Origin: Candidatus Fibrimonadaceae bacterium
Lineage (GTDB): Bacteria > Fibrobacterota > Fibrobacteria > Fibrobacterales > Fibrobacteraceae
NCBI GenBank assembly: GCA_031281345.1
Contig: JAITFN010000015.1
Coordinates: 29,116 to 93,115, forward strand
Direction: 5' to 3'
DNA: 64,000 nucleotides
Shown here: in pieces, positions 40,047 through 48,660 of the stretch
Position numbering within the stretch: the first letter of the stretch is position 1
How the letters are laid out: the number at the start of each line of letters is the position of its first letter
Translations under genes and position numbers: made by a program
The notes under the pieces: model-generated
Told to the model about the DNA's origin: nothing
Databases searched by the model: none
The model's input: the letters and a program-made list of their open reading frames with translations, nothing else

Positions 40047-41073
40047 ACCGAAAATCAGCGTTATAGTGCCTATTTACAATAAAGCCTCTTTTTTGGAAAA
40101 GAACATAAATTCTATTTTGCGGCAAACCGAAAAGAATATTGAAATAATCCTTGCAGACGATGGTTCCACCGATAATGGCTCTGAAATCTGCAAAAAATTT
40201 GCAGAAAAGGATTCTAGAATACTGTATAAAAGAAAGGAAAATGAAGGATTGACGGCTACAAGAAATTACGGAAGAAAATTTGCAACCGGAGATTATATAT
40301 CCTTTGTGGATCCAGATGATTTTATAGAGGCAAATACCTACGAGCAAATGCTTAAATGTTCTAATAATGCCGATATTGTGATAAGCGGTTTGATACACGA
40401 ATTGGGAAATAAAAAAGTGTTGCAGACTATGCCGCAAAATTTGAATAATTTTTATGAAAATCCTGATATTTGCAAAATTATTTTGCCTTTATTTTTGGTT
40501 TATGGAAAGGGTATTGGAGAGAATACACAGCTTGCGCAACTCGGAATTGCTTTATTCAAAAGAGCATTTTTAGAAGAGCAACATATTTTAAGCGATGAAA
40601 AAATAACTTATTCCGAAGATTGGCTGTTTTTTTTAGAGGCACTGCTAAAAGCGCAAAGTGTGGCCATTGAACATAACGCTTATTATCATTATGTTCACAA
40701 TGCACAGGGATTAACGGAGAATTATAATCCTAAAGTAGTTTTAGACTATGTTGAAATATTGCGTAAACTGGATAAAATGGGAATTTTTGAATATGTGCCG
40801 CAGCAATATAGCAAGCATCCAAATTTAGCCTACAACTATTTATTGCAAGCAATTGCAAATTTATCTGTTAGCAAAGAATCAATTTTTGCTTTGCGCAAAA
40901 AAGCTAAAAATATTTTTAATATGGATTATTTTAACAACTTAGGGCAAAAGATTAATTCAACAAATACTCCTTTTAAAAAGAGAATATTATTTTATTTAGT
41001 GAAATTTAAATTATATTTATTATTCATTTTATTGTATAAATTGAAACAAAAGTTTTATAAAATAAAGAGTTAA
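40030..41073 (+). CDS. Family 2 glycosyltransferase
   Basis: A 347-residue GT-A protein: ISVIVPIYNKASFLEKNINS, LADDGSTDNGSEIC and VDPDDFIEA. It ends in a hydrophobic and basic C-terminal segment that may associate with the membrane. It overlaps the GT4 gene by 17 bases. The donor sugar is unknown. Confidence 0.9.
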   Translation: MNYQNKPKISVIVPIYNKASFLEKNINSILRQTEKNIEIILADDGSTDNGSEICKKFAEKDSRILYKRKENEGLTATRNYGRKFATGDYISFVDPDDFIEANTYEQMLKCSNNADIVISGLIHELGNKKVLQTMPQNLNNFYENPDICKIILPLFLVYGKGIGENTQLAQLGIALFKRAFLEEQHILSDEKITYSEDWLFFLEALLKAQSVAIEHNAYYHYVHNAQGLTENYNPKVVLDYVEILRKLDKMGIFEYVPQQYSKHPNLAYNYLLQAIANLSVSKESIFALRKKAKNIFNMDYFNNLGQKINSTNTPFKKRILFYLVKFKLYLLFILLYKLKQKFYKIKS

Positions 41074-42588
41074 ATGCGTACACATAAATCAATAAAAAAC
41101 GTAGGTATAATGTTATTAACGCAGTTAATAACGCTTGTGCTGGCTTTTGTTAGTCGCACAGTTTTTATAAAAACTCTTGGAGCAGAATATCTCGGTTTAA
41201 ATGGCTTATTTTCCAATATTTTGAATGCCTTGTCCCTCGCAGAAATGGGCATAGGAACAGCTATTGCTTATGCTTTGTACAAACCAATTGCAGAAAATGA
41301 TACTGAGCAGATAAAATCAATACTTGCTTTTTATCGCAAATGCTATTTTTCCATTGGGATTTTCATAATTGCCATTGGTTGTTTAATAATTCCTTTTTTG
41401 CCATATTTGATAAAAGGTGAAGTTAGTGTTCCGGTGAATATCCACAATGTTTATTTATGTTTTTTGGCAAATTCTGCCATAACGTATTTTTTTGCGCACA
41501 AAAGAACAATTATAGACGAAACACAGAATAAATATTTAACAACATCGGTAGATTTTATCATTAATACAATTATTTCCATTATACAAATTATTATTCTTTG
41601 GCAATTTAAAGATTATATGCTTTTTTTATTCGCAAAAATTTTAGGAACGCTTGTAGGTTCTATTATCATACTTATTTTTGCGAATAGAAAATTTCCTTAC
41701 ATTATTGAAAAAGCGGTTGTTTTATCTTCTTCTGCAAAAAAGAAAATTTGGAGCAATGTTTCCATTTTGTTTTTCCATAAATTTGGTGGTGTTGTTATAT
41801 TAGGCTCAGACTTTTTAATAATTTCTGCATTTGTGGGTATTGAGGCTGTAGGTATCTATTCTAATTATACATTGATAGTTGGCACAATAACAGTTTTTTG
41901 CAATTTATTTGTAATGGGAGCAAACGCAAGCATTGGCAATGCTATTGCAACACTTTCAAAAAAAGAAGTTTATGTTGTATTTCGTAGAATGGCTTTTTTG
42001 ATTTTTTGCACCTGTGGTTTTAGTGCGGTTTGCCTTGTGAATTTGCTAAATCCTTTCGTTGAACTTTGGGTAGGAAAAGATTATCTTTTATCAAATGCTA
42101 TTGTTTATGTAATTGTTGCAAATTTCTTTTTTATGCAAAATCGCTGGCTTATTTTAGCATTCAGAAGCGATGCTGGAATTTTTCGCCCCGATATGTATAA
42201 ACCTCTTATTGAGGTTGTATTCAATTTGAGTTTATCCATATTTTTGGTACGCATATACGGAGTTTTAGGAGTGCTTATAGGAACTTTGGCGAATACATTT
42301 TTTGTTTGCATTTGGGTTGAAATGTATATTGTTCATAAATATATTTTTGCAATAAGCACTGCCGGATATTTGAAAATGTATGCGGTTCAAACTTTAGCAT
42401 TGCTCATATCTTGTGTTTTGGCTATATATATAAACAATTTTATTGAGCCATTAGTAGGCAAGTTGGTTATCTCCATTTTGGTTACGACTATTGTATATTT
42501 ACTGTTCTTTTTCCGCACAGAAGAATTTAAATATTTTGGCAAGCTTATTTTTTCATTTCTATCAAACAAATCCAAGCCATATACTTGA
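41074..42588 (+). CDS. Polysaccharide flippase (Wzx/MATE-like)
   Basis: A 504-residue protein with about twelve to fourteen hydrophobic helices. The N-terminal VGIMLLTQLITLVLAFVSRTVFIKTLGAEYLGLNGLF pattern is that of polysaccharide transporters related to Wzx. It should flip the lipid-linked repeat unit across the inner membrane. It begins directly after the previous stop codon and overlaps the convergent methyltransferase gene by 44 bases. Confidence 0.88.
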   Translation: MRTHKSIKNVGIMLLTQLITLVLAFVSRTVFIKTLGAEYLGLNGLFSNILNALSLAEMGIGTAIAYALYKPIAENDTEQIKSILAFYRKCYFSIGIFIIAIGCLIIPFLPYLIKGEVSVPVNIHNVYLCFLANSAITYFFAHKRTIIDETQNKYLTTSVDFIINTIISIIQIIILWQFKDYMLFLFAKILGTLVGSIIILIFANRKFPYIIEKAVVLSSSAKKKIWSNVSILFFHKFGGVVILGSDFLIISAFVGIEAVGIYSNYTLIVGTITVFCNLFVMGANASIGNAIATLSKKEVYVVFRRMAFLIFCTCGFSAVCLVNLLNPFVELWVGKDYLLSNAIVYVIVANFFFMQNRWLILAFRSDAGIFRPDMYKPLIEVVFNLSLSIFLVRIYGVLGVLIGTLANTFFVCIWVEMYIVHKYIFAISTAGYLKMYAVQTLALLISCVLAIYINNFIEPLVGKLVISILVTTIVYLLFFFRTEEFKYFGKLIFSFLSNKSKPYT

Positions 42589-43297
42589 GTGGACTATATT
42601 TGCTTAACACTATTTTATCTATAAAATCCATAATAAAAAGTATTTTTGAAAAAAAATTGAATTTTCTGAACGGCACAGAAAACAATGTAAAAAATGAATA
42701 GTAACGTATTTTTACATTTGGGAATATTTCTTTTATTTGATTTATATCTTTTTTTGTAAAAGGACGTTCATCTACAGTTCTTGCTTCTGGCGTGAATTTA
42801 CGGTACAGAGCTATAGCAGGGTTCATTCCAAGGGGTTCAAAAAATATGGCTTCTCCTCCTACTTTTAAAATTCTCTTAATTTCGTTTAAACTGATTTTCA
42901 AATCCAGATGATGCAATATCGCAGAACCTCTAATCAAATTAAAAGTTTCATCTTCAAAAGTTGTATTCATAACATTCATCACAAAAAATTCAATGTTTTT
43001 TATGCCTTTTTCTTTCATTTTTAATTTTGCATTATCAATTAGAGCCTCAGATATATCAATGCCTATACCTTTTTTTATTTTATCAGAAAGTTCTATTAAA
43101 TCATTGCCAGAACCACAACCATAATCTAGGAGTACGGTATTCTCATTTGATAGCAATTTGTTTATACATTCTTTATGATCATTCCACATTCTATCGACCG
43201 TGCCGCCATAATACTTTTGTTGCGTTTGCCTGGATTTTTTTTGGTTGTGCCAAACCTTTTCTCTAGAAACTCTTTCTGTTAGCTGCTCTTGTTCCAT
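42545..43297 (-). CDS. Class I SAM-dependent methyltransferase
   Basis: A 250-residue protein with VLLDYGCGSGNDLIELSDKI (SAM loop), GIDISEALIDNA and IRGSAILHHL, followed by KVGGEAIFFEPLG. It belongs to the UbiE/Methyltransf_11 type. It is on the opposite strand to most of the locus and may modify a sugar. AAGGAG precedes the ATG. Confidence 0.85.
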   Translation of the reverse strand: MEQEQLTERVSREKVWHNQKKSRQTQQKYYGGTVDRMWNDHKECINKLLSNENTVLLDYGCGSGNDLIELSDKIKKGIGIDISEALIDNAKLKMKEKGIKNIEFFVMNVMNTTFEDETFNLIRGSAILHHLDLKISLNEIKRILKVGGEAIFFEPLGMNPAIALYRKFTPEARTVDERPFTKKDINQIKEIFPNVKIRYYSFFTLFSVPFRKFNFFSKILFIMDFIDKIVLSKYSPLKYMAWICLIEMKK

Positions 43298-43400
43298 TTG
43301 CCTTTCTCCTTAATGGCGATTGCGAATATTTGGAATATAGAAATTTTCTATTTTACAAAACAATGCTGTGCGGTATAATAGAATATAAAGGAGTGTTTAT

Positions 43401-44330
43401 ATGAATTGGAAGATAAAGGCGTTTATGCAAAATTGCATAGCAAGTTTTCCAGAAACTTTATCCCGTGAAATATATTTTAAAATACAGAGATATCTTGGCA
43501 GGTCAAGAAAAAACCTCAATTCTTGGGAGTATTTTTTTTCGAATAGTTTTAAAATATTGCAAAAAATAAAGCAATATGGGACAGGCATAAAAGGAAAAGT
43601 TTTTTTTGAAGTTGGCACTGGGCAAGTACCTTTATTACCCGTGGCTCTTTGGCTATGCGGAGCAGAAAAAACAATAACTATGGATTTAAAGCCATATATG
43701 AGAAAAGAACTCCTTAAAGAGATGCTGTTTTTTTGCAAAAATCAAAAAAATGAAATGGAAAAGACATTCGGTGAATTGTTAGATAGAGAAAGATTTAATT
43801 TATTGTTAAATTGTAATGAAAAAAATATTTTGGAACTATGCAAAATAGAATATATTGCGCCAGGCGATGCGGCAAAAACCAATTTACCAGACAAAAGCAT
43901 ACATTATCACGTGTCGCATACGGTATATGAACATATACCGCTAAATGTTCTCCACGATATTCTAAAAGAAGGCAATAGAATTCTTGCCGAAGATGGATTA
44001 TTCATAAATTTTATTGATTATAGCGACCATTTTTCGCATACGGATAAAAATATATCTAGGATAAATTTTTTGCGATATAGCGACAGAGAATGGGAAAAGT
44101 ATGCTGGGAATCAATATATGTATGCGAATAGAGCCAGACACGATGAATTTGTAGAATTATTCAAAACCGTTGGACACGATTTTTTGGAAATAGAGTTTCA
44201 CTCAGAGAAAGAAATAGAAGAGATGTTAAGAAACAATGGCATAACTTTAGATGCCAAATTTAAAAACAAAAGCATAGAAATGCTATCAATAACAGGTTCT
44301 TGGTTCATAACAAAAAAATTTCTAATTTAA
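43401..44330 (+). CDS. Class I SAM-dependent methyltransferase
   Basis: A 309-residue protein with a SAM loop FFEVGTGQVPLLPVALWLCG and a second half ending in the HTVYEHIPLNVLHDILKEG segment typical of Methyltransf_11/23 proteins (the post-II 'vyEHi' motif). AAAGGAG stands before the ATG. Substrate unknown; its place in the locus suggests sugar or polymer modification. Confidence 0.78.
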   Translation: MNWKIKAFMQNCIASFPETLSREIYFKIQRYLGRSRKNLNSWEYFFSNSFKILQKIKQYGTGIKGKVFFEVGTGQVPLLPVALWLCGAEKTITMDLKPYMRKELLKEMLFFCKNQKNEMEKTFGELLDRERFNLLLNCNEKNILELCKIEYIAPGDAAKTNLPDKSIHYHVSHTVYEHIPLNVLHDILKEGNRILAEDGLFINFIDYSDHFSHTDKNISRINFLRYSDREWEKYAGNQYMYANRARHDEFVELFKTVGHDFLEIEFHSEKEIEEMLRNNGITLDAKFKNKSIEMLSITGSWFITKKFLI

Positions 44331-44334
44331 CAAT

Positions 44335-45090
44335 ATGATTTCGGTTTGCATGGCAACATATAACGGTGAGAAGTATATAGCAGAACAGGTTAAATCTATT
44401 CTGTTGCAGCTTGGAGAGGAAGATGAATTGGTTGTTTCTGATGATAACTCTATTGATGATACTATAAAAATTCTAGAATCTTTTAATGATAAAAGAATCA
44501 AAATTTTTAATCATAATAGAGAAGATATTAAAGTTCCGTTTTTATTAAGTTCAAAAGCAGCAGATAATTTTTATTTTGCGGCAAGAAATTTTGAAAACGC
44601 TTTGGTAAAAGCTAAAGGCGATTATATTTTTCTGAGCGACCAAGATGATATATGGATGCCGAATAAGGTAGAAAAAATCCTTCCTTATTTAAAAGAAGAC
44701 AAACTTGTAATAAGTGATGCTTGGATTGTAAATTCTAATTTAGAGAGAATAGACAAACTTAGCAAATACAGAGTGTATAAAAAAGGGTTTTTGGTAAATA
44801 TTTACATAAGAGGAGGAGCTCCGCAAGGATGCGTTTGCGCTTTCACCAAAAACATAAAAAATTTTATTTTGCCTATTCCAAAAAATGCTTTAACCCATGA
44901 TTTTTGGATAGGTCTGTTATCTGAATTAAAATTCAGTTCCGTATATATTCCCGAACAACTTATTTTATACAGAAGGCATTTATCAACTGTAAGCCACGCA
45001 GAAAAAAGTTTTCATCCGCTTTTATATATATTTAGATATAGAATGCTTATGCTTTACGAATGTTTAAAACGGTATTTTTCCAGAAAATGA
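44335..45090 (+). CDS. Family 2 glycosyltransferase (rhamnosyltransferase-like)
   Basis: A 251-residue GT-A protein: ISVCMATYNGEKYIAEQVKS, VVSDDNSIDDT and the LSDQDDIW motif, which is typical of the WbbL/RfbF-like rhamnosyltransferase subgroup. It follows the methyltransferase gene by four bases. The assignment of rhamnose is only a family tendency. Confidence 0.87.
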   Translation: MISVCMATYNGEKYIAEQVKSILLQLGEEDELVVSDDNSIDDTIKILESFNDKRIKIFNHNREDIKVPFLLSSKAADNFYFAARNFENALVKAKGDYIFLSDQDDIWMPNKVEKILPYLKEDKLVISDAWIVNSNLERIDKLSKYRVYKKGFLVNIYIRGGAPQGCVCAFTKNIKNFILPIPKNALTHDFWIGLLSELKFSSVYIPEQLILYRRHLSTVSHAEKSFHPLLYIFRYRMLMLYECLKRYFSRK

Positions 45091-45096
45091 TTATTT

Positions 45097-45963
45097 TCAA
45101 TATTTTAAGAAAAATTTAGGGATAAAAATTTTAGGCAGCCTATAAATAAATCTCCACGAAAAAGAGCAAAGTTTTGGTAATTTCAAAAAAGCTTCTTTTT
45201 TGTTGCTATAGGCTAAAAAGGAAAACCAGCAAGCATTCCAATTATCAACGGCTTTTTTGTAAAATTTATTCCCTTCATATTCTTTTACAACATCCAAGGC
45301 TTGTGTAAAAGTGAATGTCAAATTTCTGTGCATATTTTTATCATTAGGCAAAATGCGATAATAGCAAAAAACATCTGGCAACACCGATAGGTTTCCAAAT
45401 TTATTGGAAAGCGCAAGCCACATAGGATAATCTTCTATTTTAAATTTCTGATTATATCCACCAACGCAGTCAAAAGCGGTTTTGCGAATTAGCTCTGTGC
45501 ATCCGTGAACCTCTTTTTTCGTTAAAAACAATTCTTCAAAAGAAACAGAGGGTACTCCACGCAAAAAACGATGGTCAAGTTTCTCTTCCAATTTGCCATT
45601 TGGGGAAATTTTTTTTATCTGCCCAAAACACGCAGGAACCTCAGGATGCTCTTCCATATAGCGAACTTGTATTTCCAGCCTACCTAGTGGCATTATATCA
45701 TCACTTGCAAGGGTGCATATATATTTCCCCTTTGCCATACCCGCCAATTCATTCAAAGTTGGAATTAAACCCCTGTTTTCCCTTGATAGAAAGTAAAAAC
45801 CTAGTTCTTCCGAGAGGTTTTTCAAAATTTTGGGGCTTTCGTCTGTGCTACCGTCATCTATAACCAATAACTCAAAATCCACCCCTTTTTGCCCCATAGC
45901 AGAACGTACCGCCTCTTCCACAAAAGGAGCGTGATTATAACTCGGCATTAGAACAGAAACCAT
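45097..45963 (-). CDS. Family 2 glycosyltransferase
   Basis: A 288-residue GT-A protein: VSVLMPSYNHAPFVEEAVRS, VIDDGSTDESP and LASDDIMPLGRLE. The C-terminal part is aromatic and basic. It faces the preceding gene (convergent, six-base gap) and closes the polysaccharide locus. Confidence 0.9.
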   Translation of the reverse strand: MVSVLMPSYNHAPFVEEAVRSAMGQKGVDFELLVIDDGSTDESPKILKNLSEELGFYFLSRENRGLIPTLNELAGMAKGKYICTLASDDIMPLGRLEIQVRYMEEHPEVPACFGQIKKISPNGKLEEKLDHRFLRGVPSVSFEELFLTKKEVHGCTELIRKTAFDCVGGYNQKFKIEDYPMWLALSNKFGNLSVLPDVFCYYRILPNDKNMHRNLTFTFTQALDVVKEYEGNKFYKKAVDNWNACWFSFLAYSNKKEAFLKLPKLCSFSWRFIYRLPKIFIPKFFLKY

Positions 45964-46054
45964 ATATATATTAGTGTAATTTAAAAAATTAACCGCATTT
46001 ATTGGCTTTTTTTGGCTTTATTTTCGTTTTTTTGAGAAAATTTAAAAAAAATCA

Positions 46055-46096
46055 TTTTTTTGGGAAATTTTTCCGTTTTTTTACGTCTAATAGGTA
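46055..46096 (+). promoter_or_regulatory. Second copy of the comEC-type promoter-like element
   Basis: It matches 23718-23759 (minus strand) at 38 of 42 positions, including 21 identical bases at the 3' end that finish ACGTCTAATAGGTA. Here it is followed after 24 bases by a GGAGG-ATG start. Confidence 0.6.
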
Positions 46097-46120
46097 ACAA
46101 CCAAAAAACCGGAGGTTTTT

Positions 46121-46174
46121 ATGAAAATTTATACTGATTTATTCAAAAATACTGCAAAATTCAAGCTACACTAA
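46121..46174 (+). CDS. 17-residue leader peptide or remnant of a deleted gene
   Basis: ATG at 46121 with a perfect GGAGG six bases upstream opens only 17 codons (MKIYTDLFKNTAKFKLH). It lies right after the repeated promoter-like element. The initiation signals are strong but the product is tiny, so it may be a regulatory leader peptide or the surviving 5' end of a lost gene. Confidence 0.4.
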   Translation: MKIYTDLFKNTAKFKLH

Positions 46175-46244
46175 ACTATTAACAGTATATTATTTATTTA
46201 TTAACAATTTATCCAGAGTTATTTTTGGTTTTTTGCGGTTTTTA

Positions 46245-46273
46245 TTGACATTTTTTGAAAAAAATTTTATATT
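46245..46273 (+). promoter_or_regulatory. Consensus sigma-70-type promoter
   Basis: TTGACA (46245-46250) and TATATT (46268-46273) with a 17-base spacer. It stands 14 bases before the ATG at 46288 and should drive the 55-codon ORF and the paralogous gene family behind it. Confidence 0.8.
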
Positions 46274-46287
46274 TATAAGTTAAGATT

Positions 46288-46455
46288 ATGTTTGAGAGAC
46301 GACATTTTGCGTTTTATAATTATTTTGGAAACTTTCAAGAGTCTCCGAGAAATGTTTTTTTTTCGAAAAAACTAGATGAGGGGGCAAATGAAAATTTGCC
46401 TTTTTTTATTTATTATACTGAAAAAAATAAATGGCAACCTTACAGAAGAAATTAG
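46288..46455 (+). CDS. Small protein preceding paralogue 1
   Basis: A 55-residue product beginning MFERRHFAFYNY and ending KWQPYRRN. The Shine-Dalgarno is weak, but a consensus promoter lies directly upstream. Its last eight codons and the 25 bases up to the next ATG resemble the corresponding part of the small ORF at 47167 (KWRPCRGNW, 26 bases), so both are part of one duplicated unit. Function unknown. Confidence 0.5.
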   Translation: MFERRHFAFYNYFGNFQESPRNVFFSKKLDEGANENLPFFIYYTEKNKWQPYRRN

Positions 46456-46480
46456 TGATTATTTTTAGAGGTTGTAATTT

Positions 46481-47164
46481 ATGGAAAGAGAAATATTTAA
46501 CGAGTTATGGGATAAAATAGTTGAAGGAGAAATAGGTAAGGTTACCGAAAGATGTCATAAAATGGATATATTGAAAAATAAGTCGGTTTTTTTTAAAGAC
46601 GGTATATATAATAAATACCAAAAAGAAAGAAAAAAACTTAGGAAAATAACAAAAATAGACAACAAAGACTTCAAGTTAGATAGGCACAAAGTTGCTGCTT
46701 TGTTTTACTTTGCTTTTGTTGATAAAATTGGGGAAAAAACTCTAAATAGCACGGGCTTTTTTGTAGCTCGTAAAACTGCTTTTAACAAAGTCGTTGCTTT
46801 TAACAAAGCCAGTAATGTGCGAAACATTTTTATAATACATGAGACTGCTTTTAAAATTGCTCGTGGCATACTAGAGTCTTTTATAGTGTCCAAAACCGAA
46901 AGCGATGAAGGGTATGGGGATGAAAATTATAAGAGGCATATAGAGAAAAAAGGAATAACCGAGCCTGACTTAATATGTTTTGAAAAAAATGAGAAAACAA
47001 GCTATAAAGATGAAACTTTAAAGTGGCTTATTTACGCTCAAAACGAGAAAAAATTATCAGTTCCTATACTTGCTAATATTTTCTTCTCGTTGGAAAATGA
47101 CACTCGCCATTGTTATGAAAAACAAAAAATAACAAAAAAAGGTAGGAAATTGGTAGGAGGCTAG
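46481..47164 (+). CDS. Paralogue 1 of an unrecognised tandem family
   Basis: A 227-residue, lysine-rich soluble protein. It shares with the genes at 47358 and 47956 the blocks HKVAALFYFAF, HETAFKIARGILESFI, AQNEKKLSVPILANIF and, with paralogue 2, DTRHCYE. The conserved histidines could be functional. It has an AGAGG Shine-Dalgarno. No family is recognised, and no signal peptide or membrane segment is present. Confidence 0.65.
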   Translation: MEREIFNELWDKIVEGEIGKVTERCHKMDILKNKSVFFKDGIYNKYQKERKKLRKITKIDNKDFKLDRHKVAALFYFAFVDKIGEKTLNSTGFFVARKTAFNKVVAFNKASNVRNIFIIHETAFKIARGILESFIVSKTESDEGYGDENYKRHIEKKGITEPDLICFEKNEKTSYKDETLKWLIYAQNEKKLSVPILANIFFSLENDTRHCYEKQKITKKGRKLVGG

Positions 47165-47166
47165 AT

Positions 47167-47331
47167 ATGGCAAAGAAAACTCTGTCGCAAAAAATAGTAG
47201 AGCTTGTTGGCGAAGACCCCAACAGCTTTGATGTGTTCAAGGAACAGCAACTGTATGAGTTGTTGAAGCCTAAAAACCACGAGATTGGCATTGATAAGGT
47301 TAAATGGCGACCTTGCAGAGGAAATTGGTAG
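47167..47331 (+). CDS. Small protein preceding paralogue 2
   Basis: A 54-residue product beginning MAKKTLSQKIVEL, whose ATG is two bases after the stop of paralogue 1. It ends KWRPCRGNW, similar to the end of the 55-residue ORF before paralogue 1. The distance to the next start (26 bases) is also nearly the same. It is acidic and helical in the middle. An antitoxin-like or partner role is conceivable from the pairing only. Confidence 0.5.
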   Translation: MAKKTLSQKIVELVGEDPNSFDVFKEQQLYELLKPKNHEIGIDKVKWRPCRGNW

Positions 47332-47357
47332 CTATTATTTTGCGGGATAGTTGAAAT

Positions 47358-47948
47358 ATGACACCAAATGTATTTACTGCTTTATGGAAAAATATTGCAG
47401 AGAAAGAAATAAAGAGAACAATTGCCAACCAGCATAAAATCAAAGTAAAACTTAGAGAAAACGAACAAGTTTTTAGAGCGAACACCCATGTCAGATATCA
47501 ATCTGAAAGATGCAATTATAGAAAAACAATAGGCATGGATGATTCTGATAAGCTAGGCAAAAATGAAGTTGCAGCTTCGTTTTATATTGCTTTTGTTAAA
47601 GAAAACAATATGACTTGTTATAGCAATGATAAAAAAATACGTGATTTTGACTCTGTTATTTTACGTGATTTAGACTCTGCTATAAATCATGAGACTGCTT
47701 TTAATATAGCTCGTGGCATATTGGAATCTTTTATATTATCTGGCAATGAAAAAATAGATGATGGTTACAGAAAATATATAGAGAAAAACGGAATGGGCTT
47801 TAGCAAAGGAATAAAAAAAGAAGATGTTTTGAAATTACTTATTAAAGCCCAAAACGAAAAGAAACTGTCAATTTACATGCTTATTAGTATTTTTCTTTGG
47901 TTGGAAAGCGATACTCGCCATTGCTATGAAGCAACTTTACGAGGATAG
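47358..47948 (+). CDS. Paralogue 2 of an unrecognised tandem family
   Basis: A 196-residue protein. Shared blocks are EVAASFYIAF, HETAFNIARGILESFI, AQNEKKLSIYMLISIF and LESDTRHCYE. It differs most from paralogue 1 between these blocks. The Shine-Dalgarno is poor (GGGAT). It is followed by paralogue 3 after seven bases, so the array is one transcript. Confidence 0.65.
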   Translation: MTPNVFTALWKNIAEKEIKRTIANQHKIKVKLRENEQVFRANTHVRYQSERCNYRKTIGMDDSDKLGKNEVAASFYIAFVKENNMTCYSNDKKIRDFDSVILRDLDSAINHETAFNIARGILESFILSGNEKIDDGYRKYIEKNGMGFSKGIKKEDVLKLLIKAQNEKKLSIYMLISIFLWLESDTRHCYEATLRG

Positions 47949-47955
47949 TTGATTT

Positions 47956-48447
47956 ATGAGTTTAGTTGATGAATGTTTGGTACGCTATGAAAAAGAAAAA
48001 GCATTGCTTAAAAAGTTATGGGGTTCTGCACATAAAGAAATAGAAGCAAATAAGAAAAAATTCCATTTTAAAATAATAAATGTGGAAAATGAGACAAGCG
48101 TATTAAAAAAATACTACAATAAAAAAAATGAGAGACTGGAAAGAGACCCAAATGCAAGCAATGACGATTATCATATTGCCGCTTTATTTTATTTTGCTTT
48201 TACTGAGGAAACCAATGGTAATTATGCTTTTAGGGCTTGTGAAGGTAGCAATATAAATCTTGGAGATATAGTTGAGATAACCCATTGTACTGCTCTTCAG
48301 TCTGTTTGTGATGCGCTGAATATAGTGCTTGAAAAAGTCAAAGAAAATAAAATTTTAAACCAACTAATTAATAAAATCCACAATGAGAGAAAATTATCAA
48401 TTGATGGACTTGCTACTTATTTTAAACTTTTGAGAGGAAATCATTAA
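47956..48447 (+). CDS. Paralogue 3 of an unrecognised tandem family, more diverged
   Basis: A 163-residue protein. It keeps YHIAALFYFAF, a THCTALQSVCDALN block in place of HETAFxIARGILES, and HNERKLSIDGLATYF, but lacks the DTRHCYE end. It has no small ORF in front. GAGGAT precedes the ATG. Confidence 0.6.
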   Translation: MSLVDECLVRYEKEKALLKKLWGSAHKEIEANKKKFHFKIINVENETSVLKKYYNKKNERLERDPNASNDDYHIAALFYFAFTEETNGNYAFRACEGSNINLGDIVEITHCTALQSVCDALNIVLEKVKENKILNQLINKIHNERKLSIDGLATYFKLLRGNH

Positions 48448-48660
48448 AAATTTCCAATATTACTGCAAAAATTCGTTAAGTTCCGTAATATGTTTGATAA
48501 AATCGGTATGGACTACGTAAATATACATAGTTGGGAATTAAGAAATTTATAGTGAATTTAGAATTGGCTTTTTTCCATGCGAAAGATTGTATATAATTCC
48601 CAAAAAAAGTAGCCTGCCCAATAGTAGCAATAATTTTGTATCTTTAAAGGAGGGACTGCT

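Larger units (their letters stand above)
45964..46480. other. Mostly non-coding region after the polysaccharide locus
   Basis: A 517-base AT-rich region that holds, in order, a repeated promoter-like element, a 17-codon ORF with a strong Shine-Dalgarno, a consensus promoter and a 55-codon ORF. These are listed separately. Nothing else is seen in it. Confidence 0.6.

Noticed and set aside
42545..42588. 44-base overlap of the flippase and methyltransferase genes as a sign of frameshift or fusion
   Set aside because: Both proteins end normally and convergent overlaps of this kind are common in this window (4687, 53971, 55393, 61427).
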